Part shown: positions 42,215-54,759 of the stretch, piece after piece
How positions within the stretch are numbered: position 1 is the stretch's first letter
Layout of the letters: each line of letters opens with the position of its first letter
NCBI GenBank assembly: GCA_029168955.1
Contig: JAPDOI010000415.1
Location: 1 to 64,000, forward strand
DNA: 64,000 nucleotides
DNA from: Aplectana chamaeleonis
Lineage: Eukaryota > Nematoda > Chromadorea > Rhabditida > Cosmocercidae
Direction of reading: 5' to 3'
The notes under the pieces: model-generated
Seen by the model: the letters and a program-made list of their open reading frames with translations, nothing else
Database searches by the model: none
What the model was told of the DNA's origin: nothing
Made by a program: the position numbers and the translations under genes

Positions 42215-44285
42215 CGCTTTAGAGTCAGCGGATCGGCGACTGCGGCGCTGGAAGCTCTTCTGACTCGGGAGCGTGCGGCAGCAAAGCGTGTCGAGACGCA
42301 ATTGCGGACCGGAGTTTGGCCCAGAGAAGCACAGTATATAACTGGAAAATCACTTTCTGGGTGTTCTGTGCCTTTAACAACCCTGAAATAACCTGTGATA
42401 GCAAAGAAATTTCCTCTTTCAGTTGAAATACTTGCTATTTGCCACCTCGAGGTGCATATGAAGGCTGACAAGCAAAAATTAGCTTCTCAACGCCAGGGCG
42501 TGACGCGCTGGCGTGGCGTCAGGCCATTCACACTCCAACGCTAGGAGCAGAAATAGCGCTTATTTGACAGATCAAGAAAATTTGGTAATGTAATATGATG
42601 TAATTAGGTGGTATTTTTCTAATTGTAGGGTGCTATTCATACCCCTCAACGCCTACGCATCACGCGCGTGACGCCCGAGCATCGTGTTGAGGTAAAAAAT
42701 GCTTTAAGTGTGCGTGACGAGCTTGCGGAGGCTACGAATAGTCCAGCGACGACGCTATTGCGGAGCGGATTGAAGTTGGCTTTACATCAGCCAAAAGAGC
42801 AAAATCTGTTTGCTCGTTCGCTACCATGGTAGCAGATGATCGCACCAAAAAGTATAATTATGGAATGAAGTGAAATTAATGATGCATTAATAATGATGAA
42901 AAAGTCGTTATAGTCGCCGTCTCCATAGTGGAACGGGCGTCAGGCTATTCATAATCCAACGCCATACGCGCGCGGCAGCAACGTGACGCTCAGGCATTGA
43001 GTGTGGACAGTGCCTAGCGGACAAAAAGTAACATGTGAGATCAAGGAAAGGTAATTTTTTGAACAAAACCTGCCCCTAAATCGGACTAGAAATATTTTTC
43101 CTTAATTAACAGTAGTGGCAGCCTGATAATGTTCTTGCTGAACCTCCAAAGCCAAAACGAGTTACGTCGGTTCGGTCTTGGAACGCGGAAACCAGAGGAA
43201 TTTCGGAAAGAACAGGTCAAAACTACGCTTCCCGAGGCTCGTCGGTAGGGTAGGGTGTGCAGCCATTATTCACTGAAATATTTGGCTTCTCACTGCAAAA
43301 AGTAACAATTCAGATTTTCAAGTTGGGGGGAGGGAGGAAGGGGGGGGCGCAGCACCGTCGAGGTCATGGACAACGGTCTGCCTGACCCTGATTCCAAAAT
43401 TGGCGCGTCAAAAAGCCTTGAAACTTTTTAGCCGTCTCTGGCCTAGAGCATCGTTTATATCTCAGCCTGGCGAAGAGCAACTAAACCCTACAGATCACGC
43501 GACGCTTCGAAGCGGCTGCAAAAGACGTGAGACAGCAAAATGCTAAAAACTTAATCTAAGTTTACCTTAGGAAGATTATTTGGGGTGCTGATCACGATTC
43601 TGAGGATTTTTTCAAAGTTTTCGGCTAAATGCGTTCCCAACCTCCCGTCGGGAACACTTTGTGGGCAAAACGCGACTTTTGACGATTTCTGGATTACTAC
43701 GATGAATGTGGCTCGAATTTATTTTCCTGGTGATTAATTGGAGTGCATCATACGAACCCGAGGTCCGTTAAAAATTTCTACGCGGGGTATGCATCGGAGA
43801 TCCCGTAGGCGATCGGCGCCCCTCACCCATCCACCACGCCACGCCGCCGTCAAGGGTCGTTTATACTCCCGCCGCCGAGCGGCGCGGCATAGTGCATTTC
43901 TGTAATATTGATCACGTGGCGCGGCACGATCGATATCGTAGGATTGCACTTCGCCGTATAGGATTCGCGGCGGAAGTATAAACGACCCCTCAGGCTGGTT
44001 AGTTTAGAGAGGCGTCTGTGCGTTTCACAAACTCCGTGGGGTCCTTGGAGAAAGCAGCTTCAGTGAGTGATCACGGTATTTACGGTATGGTAATTGAGGC
44101 CAGATTGTCTATATTTACACGGCAGTTTCGAAGAATGCGGGAACGATTTCTAAAAAGGTGCACTAAGGGCCCACTTTTGTTTAACGGTGATTCACTAAAA
44201 TGGCCGGAATAACTCGAAGAGGGCCTTTTTTCGCAGCTTTCACACATTCCTTGAGACTACCTGTAGCACACACTCCAATTCATCG
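42215..44285. repeat. 2-kb repeat segment, copy B
   Basis: Partner of 11310-13370 in the same orientation, including the 43852-43990 TIR element and the right end of a TTAA element at about 42357-42375. A G-rich insertion (GGGGAGGGAGGAAGGGGGGG) near 43326 distinguishes it from copy A. Confidence 0.8.
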
Positions 44286-46030
44286 GGGAAAGACCCTGCA
44301 CAACGCGTTGTGTTGCCCGCACAACCCGTTGTGCAAAACACAACGAGTCGAGACGCATTCCCTCGACTTGGTGCAAAAAAGACAAAATTAATATGAATGA
44401 CATTCTGAAATATGCAACTCTAATTTTTTTCTAAAGCTGTTACTTAGTGAAGCAGGTGGCAGTTTCAAGTGCATAGCGTTTAATATTTGTATAATGTCAG
44501 AAGTAAATCCATAAAATTAATTTGAAGACTAAGAAACTTAATTTGCACGCCAAAGAGACGGTTTCGATTGATAGGTTGGCTTCTGAGACCTTTTTCAACG
44601 TAGATTCCAATAAATAGAGCTAAAATGGACGTCGGATACTCCGCTTAAAGTTACTAATATTTCCAGATTATTCGGCTCCTCCTTAGGGCGCGAGTGAGAG
44701 ACAGTCCCATATCTAGAACGAATAATTACTTCTGAGGTGCTGATAACAGATTTCATTCAAATTTATAGGTACGCAAACGTTCTGTACCATGTTTTGACGA
44801 AAGCTTGGCGGACGTTTAATATAAATTTCGATCAATGCTTCCTATTCAAGGGTAATTTTGGATGTTCTTCTGAGAACACTAGCAAGTCGGCACTTAAATT
44901 AGAGTTGTTTAGTTTTACTTCCGGTTCTGTAACTCTACGCGGTTCTGTATTATCTCGCATGATCTTTTTTTTCAACGAGCCTCTCTCTCGGAAAGCACCG
45001 AAATTCGAACCATGAAATCATTTTCGAAATGATTTGTGGGCAAAAGACTGGTTGTGAGTAATAGTCAGATTTCAGGAATGTTCATTTTATCTACTAATCT
45101 TCCAACGCATGATGGTACGGACGTGAGCTCTAAGGCTCCGTTCATAGCAGACGAGCAGCGGCAAAGCACCAAGGCGTCGGAGCATCATGCGCCAGCGCTG
45201 AAACGCTGGCGCATGACGCTCGACGGCTGGCGCAAGCAACGTGTCCGAGGACGGCACGTGGTTAATGATGGTATCGATAATATATGTGACAGCCGCTACT
45301 GCCGCTATGCCTCCACCGTCAGCGTCAGGGCGCATGCAGTGGTCGCTGGGGAGTCAGATCAACAACGAGTGTTAAAGATGCAAACCCCTGGCGTCACTTG
45401 GCGCCAGGTCGTCTGCTGCTATGGACGGAACCTAACTAGGAAAGTGTTAAAAGACCTCTTGTTCGTCTGCAACGGATTATATTCCTATTAAGTGGCGTTT
45501 ACGAAGTCTGTAGCTGGTAAGGAAATTCGAAGAGGGGGGTAAGAAAGGGTATTCTCAGCTAGGGGGAAGGAAGCTCCCATCAGGCAATTTTCAGGGAGTT
45601 CACGAAAATGGTTTCAAATTCAGTTCAAACATGTTTTCTGAGAGTGTCTCATAGTGTTGAATACGATTCTGGGCTCCGTTTATCGGCAACCTGGGACTTA
45701 CTGTAGGTGGACTTAGATATTATGCCATTTAGTTGGCGTGAACTGTCTTCGTACTTCAACAGTCGATACGTGGGAACCGGCGATCTATAACGCTATCAAC
45801 TGAAGTATTCCTAAGGAATTCTATCAACAACAAAGATTGATAGCAGCATCAAGCATCTTTTATCCGGTTTTCCATTCATTTCTATGAGGTGGTTCGTTTC
45901 ATTTCTGACTTTTACTTGAGCGCCCCCGTTTAGGATAGTCCTCTCGAATACACCCCTTTCCCTCCTAATGAGGTCCTCCGCTAAATCTGAGAAAAGAATG
46001 TAGTCACTGAAGACAGAAAATTCCAGGTGA
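44286..46030. other. Intergenic; includes a single G-tract element remnant
   Basis: 44300-44340 holds CAACGCGTTGTGTTGCCCGC-like palindromic words. 45780-45940 matches the inner part of the element in the 26.7-27.9 kb array (CGATCTATAACGCTATCAAC to GCGCCCCCGTTTAGGATAGT), without adjoining satellite. The 151-codon frame at 45036-45491 crosses a GCGCTGGCGC-rich repeat and is not convincing as a gene. Confidence 0.4.
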
Positions 46031-46034
46031 TTAA

Positions 46035-46684
46035 GGGCTGTAGTAAACCCCCTCAAAATGAAGTTAAGATGATCTTAACCGATCGTATGAAGAAATGTTG
46101 GAATGATCTGTAAGATTATCTTGATGATATGGTGAAGGATATGAATCTCATCTGTAAGCGCATCATTCAGATGATGAACATTTTTAAGATGATGCTAATT
46201 TCATCAGGTTAGCTGAACTTCTACAGATCATCTGGACAGAGAAAAGCGAGAGAGCACGCACTCCCGCAGAAGCTCGTCTTATCTTTAAGAGTAACCCCGG
46301 AGCGCCTCTTATTCTTCAGATGAAATACCAGTTATCATTATCAGCTATCACAAAACAACAAACATCTCATTTCGTTCATTGAGAAAGAAAGCATGGATTT
46401 GGTCGATTAGAGAATGACCACCTGCAGAATGAGGTCCGGCTTTTCTTATTCTCACACGTATAATCATGTGTTATCATATCATGAATATGCGAGAACGGCC
46501 GCTTTAGGGCGAATCACCGCTAATGAAATGAATACGGGCCTAAGATCAGCGACCAGTTGTGACTGATAGCGATAATTATGAATCAATAGGGAATTAAGAT
46601 AATCTGAAACTTGTCTGGAAGAATATCGGACCATCTTATCGAAATAATATCAGATCATCTGATAGGGGTGGTTTACTACAGCCC
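46035..46684. mobile_element. PIF/Harbinger-like MITE, 650 bp, TAA target site
   Basis: GGGCTGTAGTAAACC at the left and GGTTTACTACAGCCC at the right are inverse copies flanked by TAA on both sides (46032-46034, 46685-46687). A 3-bp TWA duplication and G-rich ends are typical of PIF/Harbinger. The inside is built from AGATGATCTTA/GATCATCTGA words. No transposase. Confidence 0.75.
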
Positions 46685-46687
46685 TAA

Positions 46688-47340
46688 GTGTGAGAGACTT
46701 ACTATGAACAGAAAGTTGAGCGAAGACATTTGTGTATAGCTCGTAGCTACCTGACTCCTGAGTTTTTTCGGGGTTTTTATATGGCACCTAGTGTTTTCGA
46801 GAAAAAAACGGCATGAAGCAAAAACAAGGCACCTGTTTTGAAAACAGGAAAAGAATCTGTGCATACAGTTATTGTATGTATGTGTTTTCGATAATTGCAT
46901 GAAGCAAAATATGGCACCTGTTTGGAAAAACGAAAAGCAATCTGTGCATACAGCTACTGTATGTGTTTTGGAGGATCAGTTCCTGACGGTTTAATCTATG
47001 ATGAGCACGGTTCTGGGGTAGAAGGAGAAAATATTGCCAAAAAGGCATAACGTCGGCATGGGACCTAATGAGACTTTGGGTTCCCCATTGGAGGCGAGCG
47101 CCAACTTGGTGCTCCTATGTTGTAGCATATGGTACTGAGTTTGCATCAACCTTTAATAGTGAACGCAAAGTCTCATAAGGATCCATGCGTCCAAATTGGG
47201 TTCTGTAAGCGTAAACGCTGAGAGAAGCGTACACAAGTAGAGCTGCTCGGTTCTCCAATTTCAAAAGTTCCAATAACTGCGTGATGATGAGTATGGATCC
47301 TCCATGTGCGACTCTCCATGAACCTTGGCATAATGAGCAG
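46688..47340. other. Intergenic, no gene seen
   Basis: A duplicated block GAAGCAAAA...GGCACCTGTTT...CTGTGCATACAG occurs at 46813-46880 and 46901-46960. No exon. Confidence 0.35.
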
Positions 47341-47343
47341 TCA

Positions 47344-48010
47344 GTCTTTCTTTCTTGTTGAACTCAGCACAAGGTTGGTAGTACTGTTTATGGCCGACGT
47401 TTTGGAGAAACCTCCTTCTTGAGAGCCTGAAAGGATCGAATAAGATTTGTGCTTGCTCTCCCGCGTGGGTGTGAGTCTGATATCGCAGCGCGAAAAAACT
47501 TTAAAGGCATTTTTTATTCAAGGTTAAGACCCGCAGATTAATCGGAAGGGAGAAGGTCTGCATATAACCGTGGAGCTCAGGCCATACCTAAGACTACCCT
47601 TCTAACATCACAAGTGGTGGTCTACAGCGATCCTGTAGGCTTTCTTCCTCATTTTGAGCCAGTCGAAGAAAGGCTTATCGGGCGTATCATGTCAAAATCT
47701 TCGAATCACTGTTGTGTTTTGCCATGACCAACCGCTCCGCTGCTTGCTCTGCTCGCACTCAAATGAGCGAGACGGCTATACTATCGACTTACCGCGCTGT
47801 TTTGTTTACTAGCGAGTTCCTGGCTGGGTGAGGTTCATCTGCCTTCCTCACTCACACCCACACGAGGAAATTTGGGCTCTCGGATCGGTAAGTTTGAGGC
47901 GACGGCACAAATCTTATTCGATCCTTTCAGGCTCTGAAGGAGGTTTCTCCGAAACGTCGGCCATAAAGAGTACTACCAACCTTGTGCTGAGTTCAACAAG
48001 AAAGAAAGAC
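47344..48010. mobile_element. Foldback element with ~105-bp arms
   Basis: The left arm starts GTCTTTCTTTCTTGTTGAAC and the right arm ends GTTCAACAAGAAAGAAAGAC. They remain complementary inward past AACGTCGGCCATAAA to GATCGAATAAGATTTGTG (about 47453 / 47907). The arms are highly similar; the 450-bp interior is non-coding. Confidence 0.75.
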
Positions 48011-49565
48011 AGTATGGATTCTGTTTATGGTGTACTGCACAGTTTAGTACATGGAATGCACCGCTAGAACCGTGGGCAGTGATTTTATAAGCAAACCTGG
48101 AAGGCTCGCGTACAATCTCTACGTTATTCTTTGTTTTATCGTCGGCATACTAATATCTGTTTTGTATTCCTATACCAAACAAGGTTCATAATCAGAATGT
48201 TCCATTTTGGGCCTCCCGCTTTGACCAGACGTCGTTTTCAAAAATCTGGAAAGTTGAGAAATATTCTAATCATAATTCGCCCAATCAACAGTGTCGTCCT
48301 TTGAAGTGATGGGAGGATCAACAGACGTATTCGATCAAGATCAGTAGAGCCCACCACGACGCTCTCCCTTCTAGCAGCAGCCCTCACGAGAACAGCCCCA
48401 GCAGCCTGTGCTGAATGGGCTGCCTAACTTGAAAGGAATTGTGTAACTGCAGGTTTCGCTTCCATGCCAGATACAACAGCACCGCTCATGGGACTTAGTC
48501 AAAATGACGCGTTCCCGCGTCTTTTCCGTTTTTCTTGCATAATTCGCAGAATTCCGGCTATTAGTAGTGTTGCAGTCGCTGAGAGATTATATGAAAATAT
48601 CTTGCATCCTGTTTCCGATTTATTTTGCGCCCACCGTTCTTGTTTACTGCAAATGGAAAAGCTTCTCTCTTTGTCTATGAAAGCGAATAATGAAATTAAA
48701 TATTTGCTAAAAAAATCGCTGCAATAACTATCAGATTGTCAAATAGAATAACCAAAATTTCGCTAATGCACACATTCATCTCTCATGGAAATCGAGTCTC
48801 GCAGCTTGTTGAGTTTCATAAGCAGGTAAGGAAGAATGTTCGATATCAATGGAACCAAAAGAGGAGATCCGTTTTGTCGAGAATAACACTCAAGAGATTG
48901 AGGCACTATAGTGAGAACCGAATAATTTGTGTTCGAAAAATTATTATAGTTTTTCGATCAAACTCTGATTCGAATACTCACGTATTCGAAAAGTAAATAT
49001 TCGAACATTACTCGAGTTCGACTATTCGCTAAAAGTGAATATTCGAACATTGCTCAAATTCGAATACTTGATAAGCTATTAGTAGTCCGCGCATGGTTCG
49101 GTCCTTGACATAGGCGCATAAAATACTTTGACTGATGGCGGTAACAGATATCTGATATCAGAGAACTTTTCATCTTTCAAAATTCATCTTGGCTGGTCCT
49201 TTTCTAGATTCAGACTGTGCGCTAGGGGCACAGAGGTCAAATCGGTGAGTTCTGCAAATCGTTTTCGGCTTTCTTGTAATCGATTATCGTTTGTTACCGA
49301 ATTTCGAGCAACTCGGTCCACGTCCTTCCAAAAATGATATTGGGGGGGATGAAGGCGGTGCCGGAGGTCGACGAAAAATATCTCGCGTAGTGTAAAAGGT
49401 CCTCTGAGCATCCTCTGAATGCGTTGACCGATCTCGATAAAAAATAGCACTGGCAGGGCTTCGAACAGTGTATAGCTTATTGCGCTGGTGACACCATGAA
49501 TAGGTGATCTCTGCTTAGTATATTTGGGCAGGAAGGGATGAAAGCCAAATATGATGCATAATATT
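48011..49565. other. Intergenic, no gene seen
   Basis: 48940-49070 is made of ATTCGAA/TTCGAATA words in both orientations, similar to subterminal repeats. Short open frames at 48464-48996 have no known domain. Confidence 0.35.
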
Positions 49566-49569
49566 CCTG

Positions 49570-50053
49570 CCTCTGGTTGTATGTTTACAGTATAACAATA
49601 TCCAATCCCTTCCGCTACGATGTTAGCAAAACCGAATTATTCACCTCCCCCCTCCAAAGCTCCGATGCGCAATATATAACGCGCTCCACTGCCGAGCTCT
49701 GACCAAGAGTCGACCTCACTGGATTTTTAAGCAGACGCCAATAGTTGCTCCTGCCACTCTTTTTCGGGGGTCCCGATTCGGGACTCTTTTGTTCATATTT
49801 CAATGAGTACCTTTTTACTTTTGTAAATGAGCTGAGGCAAGTAACCACCCTGGTGGCCCTTCCTTTCGTATCGTATTTCATACGACCCTTTACGAACGTA
49901 AGAGGGCGGATCATTTGTGCTATGGACTCAAGTAATTATATTCTGTTGCTGTGCGTCTTAACGCCTCGCGGGGAATAATAAAGAGTCTGAACCCGCGAGT
50001 ATTTTCTGGGCATTGATAGCCCATAGTGGTTAAATAATCCACTGCCACCAACA
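49570..50053 (+). mobile_element. Probable LTR with promoter and poly(A) signal
   Basis: Starts about TGTATGTTTACAG and ends in ACA at 50053, so it obeys TG...CA. Contains CAATATATAACGCGC (TATA-like, about 49671), followed 300 bp later by GGGAATAATAAAGAGTC (poly(A) signal, about 49970). Three bases after the end comes TGGTGCATCGGCC (50057-50069), a 13-nt match to the tRNA-Gly 3' end. The left boundary is approximate. Confidence 0.6.
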
Positions 50054-50157
50054 ATTTGGTGCATCGGCCAAATTTGTGAAGCTGTAGTGATATTAAGTAA
50101 AAAAAAATGCGTCTTGAACTCCTCTATATGACCAGTAATACCGTATTTAGTGCGAAT

Positions 50158-50408
50158 CTATGTGATTTTTCTGGAAAGACCAAGTTCTCCAGCTATTTGC
50201 TCCTTTATTATGGTTCCAGGAACACCTGTGTCAGAAAAGAATATCACTCTTTCAAAACTGTTGGTGTTATAATTCCAAACTTTGCCCTCAGTTGTCATCA
50301 GAACAGCTTGGTCTTTAAATACATCGGTCTTATTTCCTGCTGTGGAGCTGGGAATAGTTTGAATCCCGCATGTATCTACGTATTTTGGTCCTCTCGATGA
50401 GTAGTATC
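50158..50408 (-). pseudogene. BEL/Pao-type retropepsin fragment, antisense to the LTR
   Basis: Reading leftward, one frame gives QAVLMTTEGKVWN, then VIFFSDTGVPGTI and AGELGLSRKIT before TAG at 50158-50160. D-T-G followed by a hydrophobic patch and A-x-x-LGL is the retropepsin active-site context of BEL/Pao elements. The fragment is about 80 residues, with a stop upstream near 50410. It faces toward the LTR at 49570-50053, which is opposite to the direction implied by that LTR's primer site, so this is a rearranged or nested pair of elements. Confidence 0.55.
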
Positions 50409-50410
50409 AC

Positions 50411-52414
50411 TAAGGTTATTACGCCATCAATTTGGGTTAATACGCGTTACGTTCGATGGCACTCCGAACACTAGCAAGAGTGATAAAATTATTCTACGTT
50501 TCGATGCAGAGATGCAACTCTAGAAGGTCGACTGAATATTTAGTAACCAAGTTGACTGAATTGGAGACCGTTTGTTACAATAGACGCCGAAGCAACCTTT
50601 TTTTAACAAAGTAATTTACAATCGGTACACTCTCAAACTTTATATTGAACAGGCCATTTCCAAGGTCACGGTCGTATGAGTACAGAAGCCTCACTCACCA
50701 GGGAACAGTACTGAACCAAACTTTACTATTTATTTATTTATTTATTAAATACGATGCATAAGGCATACGTGAGAAACACAAACACAGCAGGTTAGTAGTG
50801 TACAGATTGAGCGCAGATATGAATCGCTGATACAACGTGATCTCCATCCCATCACCGAACTTCCCGTTAAAAACACAGTAACTTTTTTCTCGCAATACGT
50901 TTGAATGATCTCACTCCAGATCGAACGGCAGGTATCCCTTCTCTAAATGAAACAAAGAGCGATCCAGCCCTGCACGTAAACGAGCAGGACCTTACTAGAT
51001 GTGCTAATACAAGCTGTGGGCAGAACATTACAAGAGAAATCGCTAGAGGAGTCAGGTTCGAGTGAGCGCGAGCGGACAAAAATCAACATTGATTGGGAGA
51101 TCACGGTCTCGAAAAAATTGGGCTGATCTGGCGCAGATGCCACAAACACATAGTTTCTCAAAAAAAAGCTCTCTTTATGGAGAACTACTGTAGGTTGAAG
51201 TAACCAAGATACCATATTCCTATCGTAACCAGCAATAGTCGACTTGCGCATCAAAGAGAACCTCATAGTCGTGTTCAGGGACCCAAATAACCCCCCTAGA
51301 CCACTTCTGGGCAAAAATCCTTCTTCGCAGTCTCACGCAGGTGGTAACTCAACCCCACTTCTGGGACTGCACAGAGAAGGCCAATGTATGCAATCAAATG
51401 CCGTCTTGAAGTCCATTAAGACAACAGCAAGGCAGGGGAGACTGTGGACGACCCCGTCAGAATATCAGGCTCCAGGGATCCTCGTGAGTAGAGCAAAAAT
51501 CTTAGACCGGTATCATACTTCCCGCTATCACCATCGACAAAAATCAGGATTATCGATTTTTGGTAAATAGCGATTGTAGACATTGCGTCGAGTCGTCGCC
51601 GCTGGAAGTATGACCTCGGTCTTACGTGTGGAGGAATCTACTGCAGACCTACAGTAGCCTTATGGTCAATCAACCCAGGGTCCAGCAGCCCGCTGACAGA
51701 GGCCGCAAAATACTTACGATCCCCTCGGAGGTCGGTCCGCGCCCAAAGATATGGGAATTATAACGACCCTCCCCCCCTCCAGGAAAAATTCGGTCCTTCT
51801 GTTTAAAAAAATAAAAGAAAATAAATTGGAACGGTACAAAAACACCCCGCCCGCAGCCTCATCCAAAATAATCCTGCAAAAAGTCGGCAGTAGGCTGATT
51901 TTGACAATTTTCCAGCAATTCACCACTAGCCCAACCAAAATTCATTCACATAAAAATTTGGGCAGGCTGGAACATGCAAAAATTAAAAAAAAACAATCAG
52001 CCCGACGCCCGCCCAAACGCGGGCGTTAATCGTGAATTTTGGGCACTGAGATGAAGTTTACGTGCGAATAAAACTCGATGAATGTTAACGATCAGAACAT
52101 TTTATGTAAATATATTTTTTGCTATACCATTTATTGACACATGCGTGGTTAACTGGATTACGAAGGCTTCCGGAGAAAATGTCCACGTCTAAAATTTTTT
52201 ACCCACCTCAGACTTAGCCAAACGTAGGAGTTTAAGGAAGGGCCCATTCTAAAATCGAAAAAGTTGTTGGCCTAGGAGAAAAGTCCTCACCAAAAGACAA
52301 ATTTTAATTCCAGCTAGATTCTGAGATATCAACGCCTAAAAAAAGGCGATTTCGGATATTTGCTCCTGTAATCGATTAAATTGAAGATTGTAATCATTAT
52401 TTTGACTTTTTGCT
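50411..52414. other. Intergenic/retroelement debris, no gene model
   Basis: A (TTTA)n tract lies at 50727-50745. Frames at 50943-51570 are open on both strands but without a motif I can place. 51985-52030 has a short GCCCGACGCCCGCCC...GGGCG hairpin. Confidence 0.35.
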
Positions 52415-52416
52415 TA

Positions 52417-52865
52417 CTCAGGCAAACTGGGGCGTCGGCAGCAGGTTGATAAGTTGTCATCTCATAAACCGCTCCCTGTTGACAAGTCAAATCGCGCGTA
52501 TTGTCAGCCTGAGACCTGCCCGTTGCCCAGCGACGTCCGCCTGTTGTCCGGCTGTTGACAACTCGATGTGTCGCGTTGAGCGGTCTATTTACCACCAGCG
52601 GACATTATACAGGACTGTTACATCTAGATTAGGAACTACCTTACGCCGAAAAATGCGTCGTATACTTCTCTTGTATCTTGAGCGTTAGCTGTGCAACAGC
52701 TCGACATCGACGAGATCATAAATCGCGGCCTTAATTGCTGTGCAACAGCTCGACATCGACCAGAGCATAACACGCGGCCACGGCCCCGCCGAATATCGGC
52801 GCGTTGGCCAGCGGTGACTCATGGTGGGCGGATCAACCTGTTGTCGACGCCCCAGTTTGCCAGAG
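52417..52865. mobile_element. TA-flanked TIR element, 449 bp
   Basis: The left CTCAGGCAAACTGGGGCGTC and the right inverse GCCCCAGTTTGCCAGAG are flanked by TA on both sides (52415-52416, 52866-52867), as for Tc1/mariner-type elements. Inside is a 48-bp direct duplication (GCTGTGCAACAGCTCGACAT at 52689 and 52737). Confidence 0.7.
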
Positions 52866-52867
52866 TA

Positions 52868-54755
52868 GTTGATGATGTCATTTTTCAGTAATAATTTGTT
52901 ATACAAATTCGGAAAATATCGATTCGCCTCCACTCGGGCGAAGAATCAACAAGAACGACCAAGGTGATATGGCAATAATAGAATGCGCCTAGGCCTCGCG
53001 CCCTTCCCACAGTGGCGTCCGGGCGTGGCGCCCTTTATGGTGCCTTACATATATTTAGGTATTATTATTTCGGAAGTTTGAGAAGCAGGGAGAAAAAGCT
53101 CAGTGCAAATTTCGGCAAAGTCCATTTATCTCCAAGTCTGGACCCTTGCTGGTTCAAAATCTTATTGCTGAAAGGATGCCACCCGTTGGATAGTGATGTC
53201 AAAAACCCTGCGATTTGCCAACGTGGCTTGCCAACGTGCACCACTTTACCTCGCCCTAATCCTTGTAACCAGTCGGGTTGGGAAATGAACCTGTGATCAT
53301 TTGTGGGGAATTCTAGAAGGATTTCAGCTTCTTTTTTTGTAGTTGAAATTTTGATTTTCAATGGGGGTCGTACGCCTTATAGTGGATTTTGAAGATGAAA
53401 ACAGCGAATTTCCGCCTACAAGGAGATTAAAAACAGTTGAATGGGCTGAGAACTGGTTCTTTTTGGGTTGTAAACAGTTGCAATTCCCTCATTAATCCGC
53501 ACAGACCACTTTTCTACATATCCTACTACGTTCTTGTCTTTTCCCAATGAATTCTATATAGTCTCCTTCACGAAAATTTTACGACGCCTCCAAATTTTCG
53601 TTTTTCAACAAAAATTTTCACGACCCTCCTCACCACTCGTTGGCAAGTTATTCACACCTGCTGGACCCTAAGTCAACCCTCTGCTGGGGGTGATGCTACT
53701 GACTTCTCTGTGCTAGGTTCTGGCCCATTCTGAGACATCGAATATTTGACCATATACCAACAGTAACCTCTGGAACGCCAATGAACATAAAGAAACAACC
53801 AAACACGGAAGCCCAGAGCTCCTCATTGCTTAGTTAGCGGACTGCATGCCTGCGGCATAAATATTCAAACTTTATCCACAAGTTAAGAACGACCAGAAGC
53901 GTCTACAAACCCATTTTACGGGTTGTTGGAGAAGCAGCTGAGGAGATATTAAAGACGTCCGTCCAGTTCTGTGATGGACCGTACACAACAGGGATACCAT
54001 TGATGCAATCCTTGTCGTTGTGGTTGCTGGTGAACACGTGCACGAGAATGATTGTATGGTATCCGTTTTCATTTTAGTCTCACGCATGGACAGGGCGGCT
54101 GGCAGTGCGGGGTTGGCGGCCTCAATGGAGAATGGGGTTTCGATTCGCGCGGGGTGATCTACCGTCGCAGCCCCGTCCATTCATCAGACTAAAATGATTG
54201 CGCGAACTCTATAGGAGCCGACTGAAAATTAGGGTAATGAAATAAGAATAATGATAAATTCTCAAAACTTCATCTTTTCAGAGTAAAATTCCTTTCTGAA
54301 TACTTTTTTCTGAATACGAGCCATTCCGTGTTATTACATAGGACAATTTTCAGATTTTCTTCTCAAAAAACTATTCATACTATGAAAAAAGTGCAATTTC
54401 GCGAAATTTTGCTCCATTCACATAATTGAAGATTTTTTCAAATTAGATCCACAAAAACAGGCACAACAGGCTCGTTATCCGTGAAGAATCGCCTGGATTC
54501 TATCGAGAACCTGCCACCCCGGTTCTGGAACGGAGCCAAAGCCTCGGATACCAGGCAGATTCGCGGAAGAATCAGGGCACCACTTAGATTCTGCCGAAAT
54601 CCCAGAGACCCGAATAGGCGAGGGCGCGACAATGCCAGAATTCTGCCGGGAATCTGCCTCGATTTACGCCCGTGAATCCCAGGATTCGAAAAATTGACAC
54701 TTACCAATCCATCCATTTATAGTGCAGAGCGTTATCGACTTAGCTCTACCCGGGC
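52868..54755. other. No gene seen
   Basis: Several open frames (53012-53361, 53872-54180, 54438-54716) show no recognisable family or splice consistency. 53580-53640 repeats AAAATTTT-CACGACCCTCC words. Confidence 0.35.
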
Positions 54756-54759
54756 ACTC

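Noticed and set aside
45036..45491. 151-codon plus-strand frame
   Set aside because: It crosses GCGCTGGCGC-type repeat sequence that is also in other repeats here, has no domain, and composition changes along its length.
50107..50400. 97-codon plus-strand frame
   Set aside because: It is the antisense shadow of the retropepsin fragment on the minus strand.
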